Source: Dactylosporangium siamense (GTDB lineage: Bacteria; Actinomycetota; Actinomycetes; Mycobacteriales; Micromonosporaceae). Taken from it: 64,000 nucleotides of DNA. The stretch lies in NCBI RefSeq assembly GCF_016862795.1, contig NZ_BONQ01000054.1:27613-91612 (forward strand). The letters run 5' to 3'. A program made the translations under genes and the position numbers. Under the pieces are notes generated by a model that saw nothing but the letters and a program-made list of their open reading frames with translations, was not told the origin of the DNA and did no database searches. Shown here piece after piece: positions 24,207-31,736 of this stretch (positions are counted from its first letter, which is position 1; the number at the start of each line of letters is the position of its first letter).

Positions 24207-24365
24207 GGGCCGTGCGAAACCACCGAGCCCCGAGGACCGACACCAGGATCCACTCCAAGCGGATTACCCTCGCCAAGGACCGCAACCGGCAGCTGTCACA
24301 GACGCTCGGGGGAGAACGGCCACCACGCAGCCGCACCCCGCAGGCCCCGGATCACGCTGGAGACG

Positions 24366-25193
24366 TCAGCGGCCACGCCGCTTGGCGGGGCCTCCGCGCG
24401 TCGAGGCACCCCGGCCCGCGCCGGGCTTGCCCGCCTGCTTGCCCTGCTGCCCACCGCCTTGCCGGCTCTGCTGGCCGCCACCCTGCCGGCCCTGCTGGCC
24501 GCCGCCCTGCTGGCCGCCTGGCTGTCTGGCCTGCTGGCGAGCCGCCGCCTGGCGCGTGGGCTGGGTGGCGGGAGCGCCGGCGGGTGAATCGGTGGGCTGG
24601 TCCTGGGCGCGCCCCCGGGTGCTGTTGGCGGTCCGGCCGCGGACGATGCCGATCATCTCCTCGACCAGGTCGGTGTGCCGGTCGCGGACCCACGCCAGCG
24701 CGACCGACGACGTGGGCGCGTCGGTCACCACCCGATACGTCAGGTCCTTGCGGTGATGCGCCCGGGCCAGCGACTGCGGCACGACCAGCACGCCGACCTC
24801 CGCCGCGACCCATTCGACCGCCGTGGCCGTGCTCTCCGGCCGCTCCGCCAGCACCGGGCACGGCGGGGAAGACCAGGTCAGCACGTCGTCGAGCGGGCTG
24901 AGCAGCGTCTCGTCGGCCAGGTCGGCAACCGTCAGCTGGTCGGCGGCGGCGAGCAGGTGCTCGCGGGGCACCACGACGACGGTGGCTTCGGTATACAACG
25001 GGATCGCATGGAACTCGAGCGGATCGACCGGCAACCGGACCAGCCCCGCGTCCGCACCCGCGGTCAGCAGCCCGGGCGCGTCGGCGGCTTCGGTGGGCTC
25101 CACCCGCAGCTCGACGTCCGGCAGCCGCTCGGACCACATCCGCGTCCACTTGTCCACGGTGACACCGGGGACGACGAGCAGGCGGAACGTCAC
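24366..25193 (-). CDS. LysR-type substrate-binding domain protein without DNA-binding domain, Gln/Gly-rich tail
   Basis: 275 residues from a GTG at 25193 with a GGGAGGT site three bases upstream. Residues 1-185 match the effector domain of LysR regulators (RLLVVPGVTVDKWTRMWSE, AGLVRLP, VVVVPREHLLAA, VEWVAAEVGVLVVP). The N-terminal helix-turn-helix is absent, and no missing part can be read upstream. Residues about 190-275 are a disordered tail of GGGQQ(G/S)RQ repeats and basic residues ending in RRGR, which might bind nucleic acid. It is divergent from a DUF5997 gene, a pairing I believe recurs in actinobacteria (to be checked). Confidence 0.75.
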   Translation of the reverse strand: MTFRLLVVPGVTVDKWTRMWSERLPDVELRVEPTEAADAPGLLTAGADAGLVRLPVDPLEFHAIPLYTEATVVVVPREHLLAAADQLTVADLADETLLSPLDDVLTWSSPPCPVLAERPESTATAVEWVAAEVGVLVVPQSLARAHHRKDLTYRVVTDAPTSSVALAWVRDRHTDLVEEMIGIVRGRTANSTRGRAQDQPTDSPAGAPATQPTRQAAARQQARQPGGQQGGGQQGRQGGGQQSRQGGGQQGKQAGKPGAGRGASTRGGPAKRRGR

Positions 25194-25287
25194 AGCACCT
25201 CCCAAGCGTCGTCGACCCTGACCCGGCCAGGGTACCCGCCACCCCCGACACAAAAGCGCCACCGCACGGGCAGCTACCCTGAGCCCC

Positions 25288-25794
25288 GTGAGCAAGCCGA
25301 AGAAGTCCCAGGTGATGAAGCCCTCCACGGCGGCGCTGAAGCTTGACGTGTACCTGCCCGCGACCCCGCAGGAGTTCCAGGACGGGATGGTGTCCCGCGA
25401 GGAGCTCGACGAGATGCAGCACAATCCGCCGCAGTGGCTCGCCGACCTGCGCCGCGACGGGCCGCACCCGCGCAATGTGGTCGCCGCCCGGCTGCGGGTG
25501 TCCAACAGCGGGCTGGCGCGCGGGGGCATCACGGACCCGCTCACGACCGAGCAGATCGCCGCCCTGGCCGCCGACCCGCCGGCGTGGCTCACCCGGGAGC
25601 GCGAGACGCACGCCGAGAACAAGCGCGAGGAGCGGCGCCTGCAGGCCCTGCGCGAGGAGGAGGCCGCCCTGGGTGAGCGGCCCAAGGCAGCGCCGGTGAA
25701 AGCCAAGACGCCGGCGCGCGCCAAGGCGAAACCGGCCAAGGCCGCCCGCAGCAAGGCGAAGCCGGCCACCGCCCAACGCCGCCGCGGCGCCTAA
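25288..25794 (+). CDS. DUF5997 family protein
   Basis: 168 residues from a GTG. The conserved part spans about residues 8-110: TAALKLDVYLPATPQEFQ, REELDEMQHNPPQWLADLRR, HPRNVVAARLRVSNSGLAR, GITDPLTTEQI. The C-terminal third is a Lys/Ala-rich tail (KAKTPARAKAKPAKAA), as in histone-H1-like tails of actinobacterial nucleoid proteins, so contact with nucleic acid is plausible but unproven. It lies 94 bases from the divergent LysR effector-domain gene. Confidence 0.75.
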   Translation: MSKPKKSQVMKPSTAALKLDVYLPATPQEFQDGMVSREELDEMQHNPPQWLADLRRDGPHPRNVVAARLRVSNSGLARGGITDPLTTEQIAALAADPPAWLTRERETHAENKREERRLQALREEEAALGERPKAAPVKAKTPARAKAKPAKAARSKAKPATAQRRRGA

Positions 25795-25810
25795 ACCCAA
25801 AGCCGCAAAA

Positions 25811-25845
25811 CCCAAAGCCCAAAGCCCAAAGCCCAAAGCCCAAAG
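25811..25845. repeat. Five tandem copies of CCCAAAG
   Basis: Five perfect 7-bp copies (with one more diverged copy just before) lie between the convergent DUF5997 and DinB-like genes, one base from the latter's stop codon. A 7-bp period changes frame each copy. It is a candidate for length variation between strains. Confidence 0.9.
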
Positions 25846-25846
25846 C

Positions 25847-26359
25847 CTAACGGCCGGCTGCGAGCACCTGTTCGCGCAGAATGTCCGCGTGGCCGCAGTG
25901 CTGGGCCATCTCCCGCAGCACATGCAGATACACCCAGCGCAGCGGCAACGGCCCGCGCCGGTTCCCGGGCAGCACGTCGTCCAGGCCGAGCGGCGCCGTC
26001 GCCAGCCGCGACGCCTCGCACGCCGCCCGGTAGGCCCGGCGAACGGTCTCGATCGTGTCGCCGTCGTCGAGGATGAAGCTCTCATCGGGCGTCGCCGGGA
26101 TGCCGATCTCGGCCCGGGACCGGCCGGTCACGGCCTCGTCGAACCAGACCTTCTCCACAAACGTCACGTGCTTGACCAACCCGAGCAGCGTCGTGAGGGA
26201 CGGCACCAGCGACCGCCGGGCCTGCTCTTCGGTGAGCCCGTCCAGGCACTCGTCCAGCGCGGCACGATGCTCCTCCAGGAACGCGTCGAACTGCGCGCGC
26301 AGCGGCCCGTCGTACACGTCGTCGGCGGACATCAGGCTGTCGGGCTGATAAGGAAACAC
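25847..26359 (-). CDS. DinB/DUF664-like four-helix protein
   Basis: 170 residues. The DinB superfamily of metal-binding four-helix bundles includes mycothiol-dependent enzymes. Three conserved His positions are visible: LVKHVTFVE, and MAQHCGHAD near the C-terminus. RWVYLHVLREMAQH is a family signature. Start is GTG at 26359, seven bases after a TATGAT hexamer, which would fit a leaderless transcript; an ATG at 26332 is the alternative. Substrate unknown. Confidence 0.8.
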   Translation of the reverse strand: MFPYQPDSLMSADDVYDGPLRAQFDAFLEEHRAALDECLDGLTEEQARRSLVPSLTTLLGLVKHVTFVEKVWFDEAVTGRSRAEIGIPATPDESFILDDGDTIETVRRAYRAACEASRLATAPLGLDDVLPGNRRGPLPLRWVYLHVLREMAQHCGHADILREQVLAAGR

Positions 26360-26376
26360 GACAAGATCATAAGCGG

Positions 26377-27297
26377 CTAGGACAGGGCGGCCCGCAGCTG
26401 GTCGTAGGTCGGGGCGAGGGCGCGCAGCGCGGCCGCGGCCGCCGGCAGGTCGCCGTTGACCATCGGGCGCTGCAGCGAGCCGACCAGCCGGGCCTGCCTC
26501 GCGGCGACGTCCGCCGCGGCGGGGTAGCCGGCCAGGAGCAGGCAGTCGGCGGTGTCACTGAGCCGGCGCGCGCCGACCCGGACCGCGAAGTAGATCAGGT
26601 GTTCGCGCAGCCCGTCGCCGGCGCCGGCCTCGACGAGCTCGGCGAGCCGCTCGGCCGCGGCAGCGTTGCCGAGGCTGCGGGGCGGCAGGCCGGCGTCCGA
26701 ACGCATCCCCAACCAGTCGACCGCGGCCGGGATGGCGGCGCGGATCGCATCGGTCTCGGTCACGTCGGCGACCTGCGAGAAGCCGGTGCGCATGGTGTAC
26801 GGGTCGCCGTAGCTCACCGTCTCCGCCCGCCACGCGACCATGAAGTCGCCGACCGGCATGTCGGCGTACGGGTAGCCGTGCGGGTCATGCATGAGGACCC
26901 GCTCGTCGTCGACGTCCAGGACGACGACGAAGTGATCGGCACCGATCGGGCCGGTCATCTCGGGCTGATGGTAGAGGTACCCCATCTCCAGCGGGCCCAC
27001 CCACACCGGCCCCTGGGACGCGGCGGACCTGAGCCGGGCGAGCGCGTCGCCGGCGTCGCCGCCGTGGTGCACGGCCGAGGTCCAGCCGATCGCCGCGAGG
27101 GCCCGGTCACAGCCGATGCCGGGGTTCCAGCCGTACGCGTCGAAGAACGGCTGCGTGCCGCCGACGAGCTGCATGCCGAACGGCCCGCCGGTGGTGACCT
27201 CGATGACCGCGGTCGACGGGCCGCGGGAGCCCAGCAGCATCGCGAACGAGTTGGCGTAGCAGTACGGGCCGTTGCCCACGTAGGCCAGATGACGCAC
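26377..27297 (-). CDS. BtrH-like papain-fold (C39-like) protein
   Basis: 306 residues from a GTG with AGGA upstream. The N-terminal half resembles the BtrH N-terminal/C39-like fold: GPYCYANSFAMLLGS with the candidate nucleophile Cys13, GADHFVVVLDVDD with the candidate His, and LMHDPHG with the Asp. BtrH itself transfers an acyl group from a carrier protein to an aminoglycoside, while relatives include peptidases. The C-terminal half is helical and unrecognised. No acyl carrier protein is nearby. It lies 16 bases downstream of a MerR-family regulator and is likely its target. Confidence 0.65.
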   Translation of the reverse strand: MRHLAYVGNGPYCYANSFAMLLGSRGPSTAVIEVTTGGPFGMQLVGGTQPFFDAYGWNPGIGCDRALAAIGWTSAVHHGGDAGDALARLRSAASQGPVWVGPLEMGYLYHQPEMTGPIGADHFVVVLDVDDERVLMHDPHGYPYADMPVGDFMVAWRAETVSYGDPYTMRTGFSQVADVTETDAIRAAIPAAVDWLGMRSDAGLPPRSLGNAAAAERLAELVEAGAGDGLREHLIYFAVRVGARRLSDTADCLLLAGYPAAADVAARQARLVGSLQRPMVNGDLPAAAAALRALAPTYDQLRAALS

Positions 27298-27313
27298 GGA
27301 AGGGTCCTCGCAA

Positions 27314-28114
27314 TCAGCGTGAGACCGGATACGCGACGTCGAAACGCGCCGCCCCGGTGCCTGGATAGCGTTCGTACGGCCGGCCGGTGCACGTCACCCC
27401 GGGCCGGTAGTCGGTCCACGCCTCGACCGCGTCGTACACCCGCAGGATCAGCGGGTAGTCCTCCAGCGGCGCGGGCACCGGCACGTACGCCTCGGTGTGC
27501 GCCGGCACCAGCCGGATGTACAGGTCGTCCACCGGCTCGGCGGTGCCCTCGTAGGCGATCGCCACCTCGACCGTCGCCTCGCTCTCCGGGGTGACGAGGT
27601 CCCCGAAACCGACCCGCATCGGGCCGTCGGGCGGCAGCCCCGAAGCGCGCAGGTGCGCCCGGATGTCGTGCTGGGCGGCGCGGATCAGCTCCGGCAGGGC
27701 AACGGTGTCGACCTGCCGGCTGCGGCAGACGACCTTGGTCGCCGGCACGTCCCGCAGGCGGACCGCCTCGATGAGGGTGACGTCCTCGTAGGAGCGGTCG
27801 ATGGCCTCGACCACCGCGGCGCGTTCGTCGAGCCGGTCGCGCTCACTGCGCAACCACCCCCGTAGCTCGAGCGACCGCGCCTGCGGGGTGAGGTCGGCCA
27901 GGAACGCGATCCGCGCGAGGGGCACCCCGAGCGACCGCAGCCTTCCGATGAGCCGGGCCCGGCGCAGCTGGTCGGGGCTGTAGTAGCGGTAGCCGCTCGC
28001 CGGGTCGACCCGGGCGGGCACGAGCAGCCCCTGTTCCGCATACAGGCGCAGGGCCTTCGGCGACAGCCGCGCCGCCGCCCCGAACTCCCCCGCCAGCAGG
28101 TGCTTCCCGTCCAC
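27314..28114 (-). CDS. MerR-family regulator with GyrI-like effector domain
   Basis: 266 residues. N-terminal winged helix LSPKALRLYAEQGLLVPA plus the YRYYSPDQLRRA wing (residues 15-75), a coiled dimer helix (about 80-120), then a GyrI/BmrR-like multidrug-binding domain (about 125-266, ending RPYERYPGTGAARFDVAYPV). Such proteins activate promoters with over-long -35/-10 spacing when a small molecule binds. A candidate promoter with an internal CCTT-GGGC-AAGG repeat lies just upstream, so it probably controls itself and the BtrH-like gene. Confidence 0.87.
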   Translation of the reverse strand: MDGKHLLAGEFGAAARLSPKALRLYAEQGLLVPARVDPASGYRYYSPDQLRRARLIGRLRSLGVPLARIAFLADLTPQARSLELRGWLRSERDRLDERAAVVEAIDRSYEDVTLIEAVRLRDVPATKVVCRSRQVDTVALPELIRAAQHDIRAHLRASGLPPDGPMRVGFGDLVTPESEATVEVAIAYEGTAEPVDDLYIRLVPAHTEAYVPVPAPLEDYPLILRVYDAVEAWTDYRPGVTCTGRPYERYPGTGAARFDVAYPVSR

Positions 28115-28130
28115 AACCCCGAGTCTGCGG

Positions 28131-28152
28131 TACGCCCCTTGGGCAAGGTCAA
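28131..28152 (-). promoter_or_regulatory. MerR-type promoter with internal inverted repeat
   Basis: Reading leftward, TTGACC (28152-28147) is a good -35. The inverted repeat CCTTGCCCAAGG (28148-28137) overlaps its end and fills the spacer. This arrangement is typical of MerR-family targets. It lies about 23-38 bases upstream of the MerR start codon. Confidence 0.55.
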
Positions 28153-28160
28153 GCGCAGGG

Positions 28161-29042
28161 TCAGCCGATGTACGCGAGCGCGAAACCGATCGTGGGGATG
28201 CCGAACAGCACCGACAGCACGGCCATCCTGGTGATGGTGGGCCGCCGGGTCAGGATCGCGTACCCGGCGAGGAGCACCGGGGTCATCAGCAGCTGCGGCA
28301 CGAGCGTCGAGCGCGGCACCAGCACGTCGAGCCACGCGCAGGCGACCGAGAACGCGAGGGCGGCACCCCACAGCGCGACGCCGAGCCGGTGCGCGAACCG
28401 CGGCCCGAACCGCACGGCGAACGTGGTGTCGCCGGCGCCGGTGTCGGCGGCGAGGTCGGTGACGGTGGTCGGGACGTACAGGGCGGCGGCGAACAGCAGG
28501 CCGATCAGCCCGAACTGCCACGGGAACTCCCACGGCGGGCGGGTGATCGCCCAGCCCGCGGCCGGCGACACCACCCCGACGACGAGCGCGTTGACCGCGA
28601 CGTCCCAGCCCGGCCGGGTCTTCAACCGCAGCGGCGGCACGCTGTACGCCCAGCCGAGCAGCAGCACGCCGGCCACGCCCAGCACGAACAGCGGCCCCAC
28701 GTACAGGGCGGCGGCGACGGCGGTGAGCGCGATCCACCGGTACCACATCCGCAAACGCTTCGCGGAGACCGCTCCGGTGACCAGTGGTGCCGTCGCCTTG
28801 CGCGGGTTGTCCCGGTCGCTGCGCAGATCCTGCAGGTCATTCTGGGCGAGGACCGCGCCCCAGATCAGCGGGCCGAGGACGAGGAGGGCGACGAGGGCCC
28901 GCGGCATGTCGGCGCGCTCCGGCAGCCACGCGTGGCCGGCCAGGACCGTGCCGAGATAGGCGGGCACCCAGGACACCGGCCAGAACCACGGCCGGGACAC
29001 CGCGACGAGCACTGCGGTCGGACGTTCCAACACCGCCGTCAT
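28161..29042 (-). CDS. UbiA-family prenyltransferase
   Basis: 293 residues from the ATG at 29042; an upstream in-frame start at 29105 would add 21 residues. About eight to nine membrane helices. The two Mg/diphosphate motifs are present: NDLQDLRSDRDN (first Asp-rich motif, Asn in place of the first Asp) and TDLAADTGAGDTT (second). These enzymes join a polyprenyl chain to an aromatic or other acceptor in the membrane; the SVPPLRLKTRPG loop resembles the chlorophyll/bacteriochlorophyll synthase or DGGGP synthase-like branches. No prenyl or quinone genes adjoin it, so the substrate is open. Confidence 0.85.
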   Translation of the reverse strand: MTAVLERPTAVLVAVSRPWFWPVSWVPAYLGTVLAGHAWLPERADMPRALVALLVLGPLIWGAVLAQNDLQDLRSDRDNPRKATAPLVTGAVSAKRLRMWYRWIALTAVAAALYVGPLFVLGVAGVLLLGWAYSVPPLRLKTRPGWDVAVNALVVGVVSPAAGWAITRPPWEFPWQFGLIGLLFAAALYVPTTVTDLAADTGAGDTTFAVRFGPRFAHRLGVALWGAALAFSVACAWLDVLVPRSTLVPQLLMTPVLLAGYAILTRRPTITRMAVLSVLFGIPTIGFALAYIG

Positions 29043-29121
29043 ACCTGCATCATCGTCCTGGATCGCTGTGCCCGCACTGAGAGCCGCGTCATGGACGCCC
29101 GTCACTCGCCGGGCTCGCGAC

Positions 29122-29394
29122 TCAGTCCAGCAGCGGCTCCGCCCAGGCCGCGTGGGTGAACTGCCACGTCCCGGCGATGCTCTGCCGGACCCGCCGGTCG
29201 TGGCGGATGGTGTACCGCAGGCCCTCGATCTCCACGACGCCGCACTCCGGCCCCGGCTGGTCGACCACCGCGGACTCGACGGTCACCGGCCAGCCCGCCT
29301 TGCCCGCCTTGTGCTGCCAGACCTCGAACGCCCGCTGCTTGCCGTTCTCCTCGCTCACCTTCGCGATGATCTCCACCGGATCGATCCGTGCCAT
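29122..29394 (-). CDS. Small hypothetical protein
   Basis: 90 residues from ATG 29394, which has AGGGGGC upstream; an in-frame ATG at 29433 would add 13. Soluble, mixed alpha/beta, no motif recognised (RAFEVWQHKAGKAGWPVTVES, IEGLRYTIRHDRRV). It is divergent from the ECF sigma gene and precedes UbiA on the same strand. Confidence 0.6.
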   Translation of the reverse strand: MARIDPVEIIAKVSEENGKQRAFEVWQHKAGKAGWPVTVESAVVDQPGPECGVVEIEGLRYTIRHDRRVRQSIAGTWQFTHAAWAEPLLD

Positions 29395-29449
29395 ACGTGC
29401 CCCCTGCGGGAATGGTGTCTCGGTCTGCGTCACCGTAGATGATGGGCGG

Positions 29450-30376
29450 GTGGAGTACGAACCGTTCCGGGGTGAGTTGATCGCGTACTGCTACCGGATG
29501 CTGGGCTCGTTCCACGACGCCGAGGACCTGGCGCAGGAGACGATGCTGCGTGCGTGGAAGGCCCGCGACTCCTACGACAGCAGCCGGGCGTCGGTGCGCA
29601 CCTGGCTGTACCGGATCGCCACCAACGCCTGCCTGACGGCCCTCGCCGGACGGGCCCGGCGGCCGCTGCCCTCCGGGCTGGGCGCGCCCGCCGACGATCC
29701 GGAGGCGCCGCTCACCCCGGCGTTCGACGTCGCGTGGCTGCAGCCGTTCCCGGACGCCCGGGTGGACCCGCAGGTGCGCACCGACCTGCGGCTCGCACTG
29801 GTGGCGGCGGTGCAGTTCCTCCCGCCCCGCCAGCGGGCCGTGCTGCTGCTGCGCGACGTGCTCGACTTCAGCGCCGCCGAGGTCGCCGGGCACCTGGGCA
29901 CCACGGTCCCGGCCGTCAACAGCGCGCTGCAACGGGCCCGCGCCGCGCTCACCGGCATCGGCGGGATCGACGAGGTCACCGAGCCCGATGACCCGGCGAC
30001 CCGCGCGGTCATCGACCGCTACGCGCGGGCGTTCGAGGCGGCGGACGTGCCGGCGCTGGTCCGCCTGCTCGCCGACGACGCGATCCTGGAGATGCCGCCG
30101 GTGCCGTTGTGGTACCGGGGCCGCGGCGACTACGGGCTGTTCATGGACCGCGTGTTCCGCCTCCGTGGCACCGGCTGGGCCGTCCAGCACCTCACGGCCA
30201 ACGGGCAGCCGGCGCTCGCCGCGTACACCCCGCAGCCCGACGGCGGGTTCCGGCTGCACACGCTGCAGGTGTTCAGCGTCACCGGCGGCCGGGTGGCGCG
30301 CAACGTCGTGTTCGCCGACCCGGCCGTGTTCGCGCTGTTCGAGCTGCCCGTCGAAATGTTGCGCCGGCCGCGATGA
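29450..30376 (+). CDS. ECF sigma factor with C-terminal SnoaL-like domain
   Basis: 308 residues from a GTG at 29450. Region 2 is clear (ELIAYCYRMLGSFHDAEDLAQ, TWLYRIATNACL), as is region 4 (LPPRQRAVLLLRDVLDFSAAEVA). Residues about 190-308 form an SnoaL-like fold (RAVIDRYARAFEAADVPALV, FRLHTLQVF), as in the ECF groups that keep regulation in cis instead of using an anti-sigma factor. The actinobacterial subgroup named sigma-70 with SnoaL fits well. The next gene, a RibD-like reductase, follows 55 bases later in the same direction. Confidence 0.88.
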   Translation: MEYEPFRGELIAYCYRMLGSFHDAEDLAQETMLRAWKARDSYDSSRASVRTWLYRIATNACLTALAGRARRPLPSGLGAPADDPEAPLTPAFDVAWLQPFPDARVDPQVRTDLRLALVAAVQFLPPRQRAVLLLRDVLDFSAAEVAGHLGTTVPAVNSALQRARAALTGIGGIDEVTEPDDPATRAVIDRYARAFEAADVPALVRLLADDAILEMPPVPLWYRGRGDYGLFMDRVFRLRGTGWAVQHLTANGQPALAAYTPQPDGGFRLHTLQVFSVTGGRVARNVVFADPAVFALFELPVEMLRRPR

Positions 30377-30431
30377 GTTCCGGCGGCGCCGCTGGTACGT
30401 ACCGGCGAGCACCGACCGAGAGGACATCATC

Positions 30432-30983
30432 GTGAGCGTCATCGTCATCGAGTTCATCACCGTGGACGGCATCGTGTCCGACCCCGACGGCAGGGACGGC
30501 ACGCCGACCGGCGGCTGGGCGTTCCGGCACGGACCCGCCCCGGTCGCGGGTGACAAGTTCCGCCTCGGCAGCCTCCTCGACGACGGGGCCCTGCTGCTGG
30601 GCCGCACCACCTGGCAGGCCTTCTCGAAGCTGTGGCCGCACCGCGACGACCCCTTCTCCGCCCGGATGAACGCCGTGCCCAAGCTGGTCGTCTCGAACAC
30701 CCTGCCGGACGTCTCGGCCTGGGCGAACTCGTCCGTCGTCGACGGCGACCTCGTGGACACGGTCAAGCGGGCCGAGCGGGACCTGGTCGTCGCCGGCAGC
30801 CTCAGCGTCGTGCACGCGCTGCTGGCCGAGGACCTGATCGACGAGTACCGGCTCCTGACCTTCCCCACCATCGCCGGCACCGGGCGCCGGCTGTTCCCCG
30901 AGTGCCCGCCAGCCCACCTGGAATGCCTGTCGTCCGAACACATTGGCCCTACGGTCCTGAGCCGCTACCACCGGGCCGCTTGA
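30432..30983 (+). CDS. Dihydrofolate reductase/RibD C-terminal-like protein
   Basis: 183 residues from a GTG; GAGAGGA lies upstream. Landmarks of the RibD_C/DHFR-like fold: VIEFITVDGIVSDPDG at the start, DGALLLGRTTWQAF, LVVSNTL, RDLVVAGSLSVVHALL, and LLTFPTIAGTGRRLFPE. These proteins bind NADPH and often have unknown substrates in actinobacteria. It follows an ECF-SnoaL sigma factor, a common neighbour of such genes, and may be its target. Confidence 0.87.
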   Translation: MSVIVIEFITVDGIVSDPDGRDGTPTGGWAFRHGPAPVAGDKFRLGSLLDDGALLLGRTTWQAFSKLWPHRDDPFSARMNAVPKLVVSNTLPDVSAWANSSVVDGDLVDTVKRAERDLVVAGSLSVVHALLAEDLIDEYRLLTFPTIAGTGRRLFPECPPAHLECLSSEHIGPTVLSRYHRAA

Positions 30984-31026
30984 GCCTGGACCGCCGGAAG
31001 GCGTCCGTTCCGCTCGGCCTGGAGCC

Positions 31027-31557
31027 TCAGGCCGGGCGGAACGCGGTCATCGGGATGCCGGTCGCCTTCTCGTACTGCAGCACGTCGGCGAGGTCGACCC
31101 GGCGGCCGTCGGCGAGCCGGCGGCACGTCGGCCAGATGGTCGCCCGGAGCGCCGGGTGCTGGATGACGTCGAGCGCCGCGGCCGGTTTGAGCTCGACCGC
31201 GTTCACGTCGCACCAGTCGACGACGGCCGCCCAGAACCGGTCCGCGGTCTCCCAGCCCTCGACGGTCCGCAGGCCGCGCAACGGCAGCACGTCCGCCGTG
31301 GTGAGAAAGCCCTCACTGCCGTGTGACAGCACGTTCTGCACCTCCTCGATGAGCCGCAGCGCGACGATCTCGTCGTCGCCGCCCGCCGCCAGCAGTTCCT
31401 CGACGACGGCGAGCACCCGCCCGATCCGGCCGTTACCGCGGCGGGTCACCTCCATGGCGAGGTCCGGCATCGGGATCGGGCCACCCGCGGTCGGCAGGCC
31501 GGCGGCGGCCATGAGCCGTTCCACCGGTGGCAACACGCGGCGTTTGAACAGTCCCAT
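31027..31557 (-). CDS. Hypothetical protein
   Basis: 176 residues from ATG 31557, with GAGGAGG nine bases upstream. No family recognised. The N-terminus is basic (MGLFKRRVLPPVERL) and the rest mainly helical: LAVVEELLAAGGDDEIVALRLIEEVQNVLSHG, then a WxxxDRFWAAVVDW segment. It resembles the helical DUF7674-like proteins that bind or act beside immunity systems, but this is weak. The gene is divergent from the riboswitch-controlled AICAR formyltransferase gene. Confidence 0.6.
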   Translation of the reverse strand: MGLFKRRVLPPVERLMAAAGLPTAGGPIPMPDLAMEVTRRGNGRIGRVLAVVEELLAAGGDDEIVALRLIEEVQNVLSHGSEGFLTTADVLPLRGLRTVEGWETADRFWAAVVDWCDVNAVELKPAAALDVIQHPALRATIWPTCRRLADGRRVDLADVLQYEKATGIPMTAFRPA

Positions 31558-31630
31558 CGGCGACGACCTCCTCGGCCGGATGATCATGCCAGGCGTGCCG
31601 TAACAATGATTCGGTACCCTGTCCGCGGGC

Positions 31631-31733
31631 GGGTACTGGCGAGGGTGGAGCACCACCGGGGACCCGGCCGGATCGAGGGTGTGGCGCCGACCGCCTGGGC
31701 GCCTCCGGAAGCAGACATCTGCGCTTCGGAGGC
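31631..31733 (+). promoter_or_regulatory. ZTP/ZMP riboswitch (pfl motif) with RBS-sequestering hairpin
   Basis: The aptamer has the conserved pieces in order: stem P1 GGGT (31631) with ACCC (31662), ACTGGCGA (31635-31642), stem P2 GGTGG/CCACC (31644-31657), GGGG directly after it, a 25-base linker, and the highly conserved CCGCCTGGGC (31691-31700). A hairpin follows: GCCTCCG (31701-31707) pairs with CGGAGGC (31727-31733), and GCAGA/TCTGC forms the tip. Its 3' arm contains the GGAGG ribosome binding site of the next gene, pointing to translational control. The downstream gene uses ZMP (AICAR) as substrate, the known ligand class of this riboswitch. Confidence 0.88.
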
Positions 31734-31736
31734 GAC

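Noticed and set aside
29102..30943. Leftward 613-codon frame opposite the ECF sigma and RibD-like genes
   Set aside because: Antisense shadow; composition is unlike real proteins and the plus-strand genes have clear motifs.
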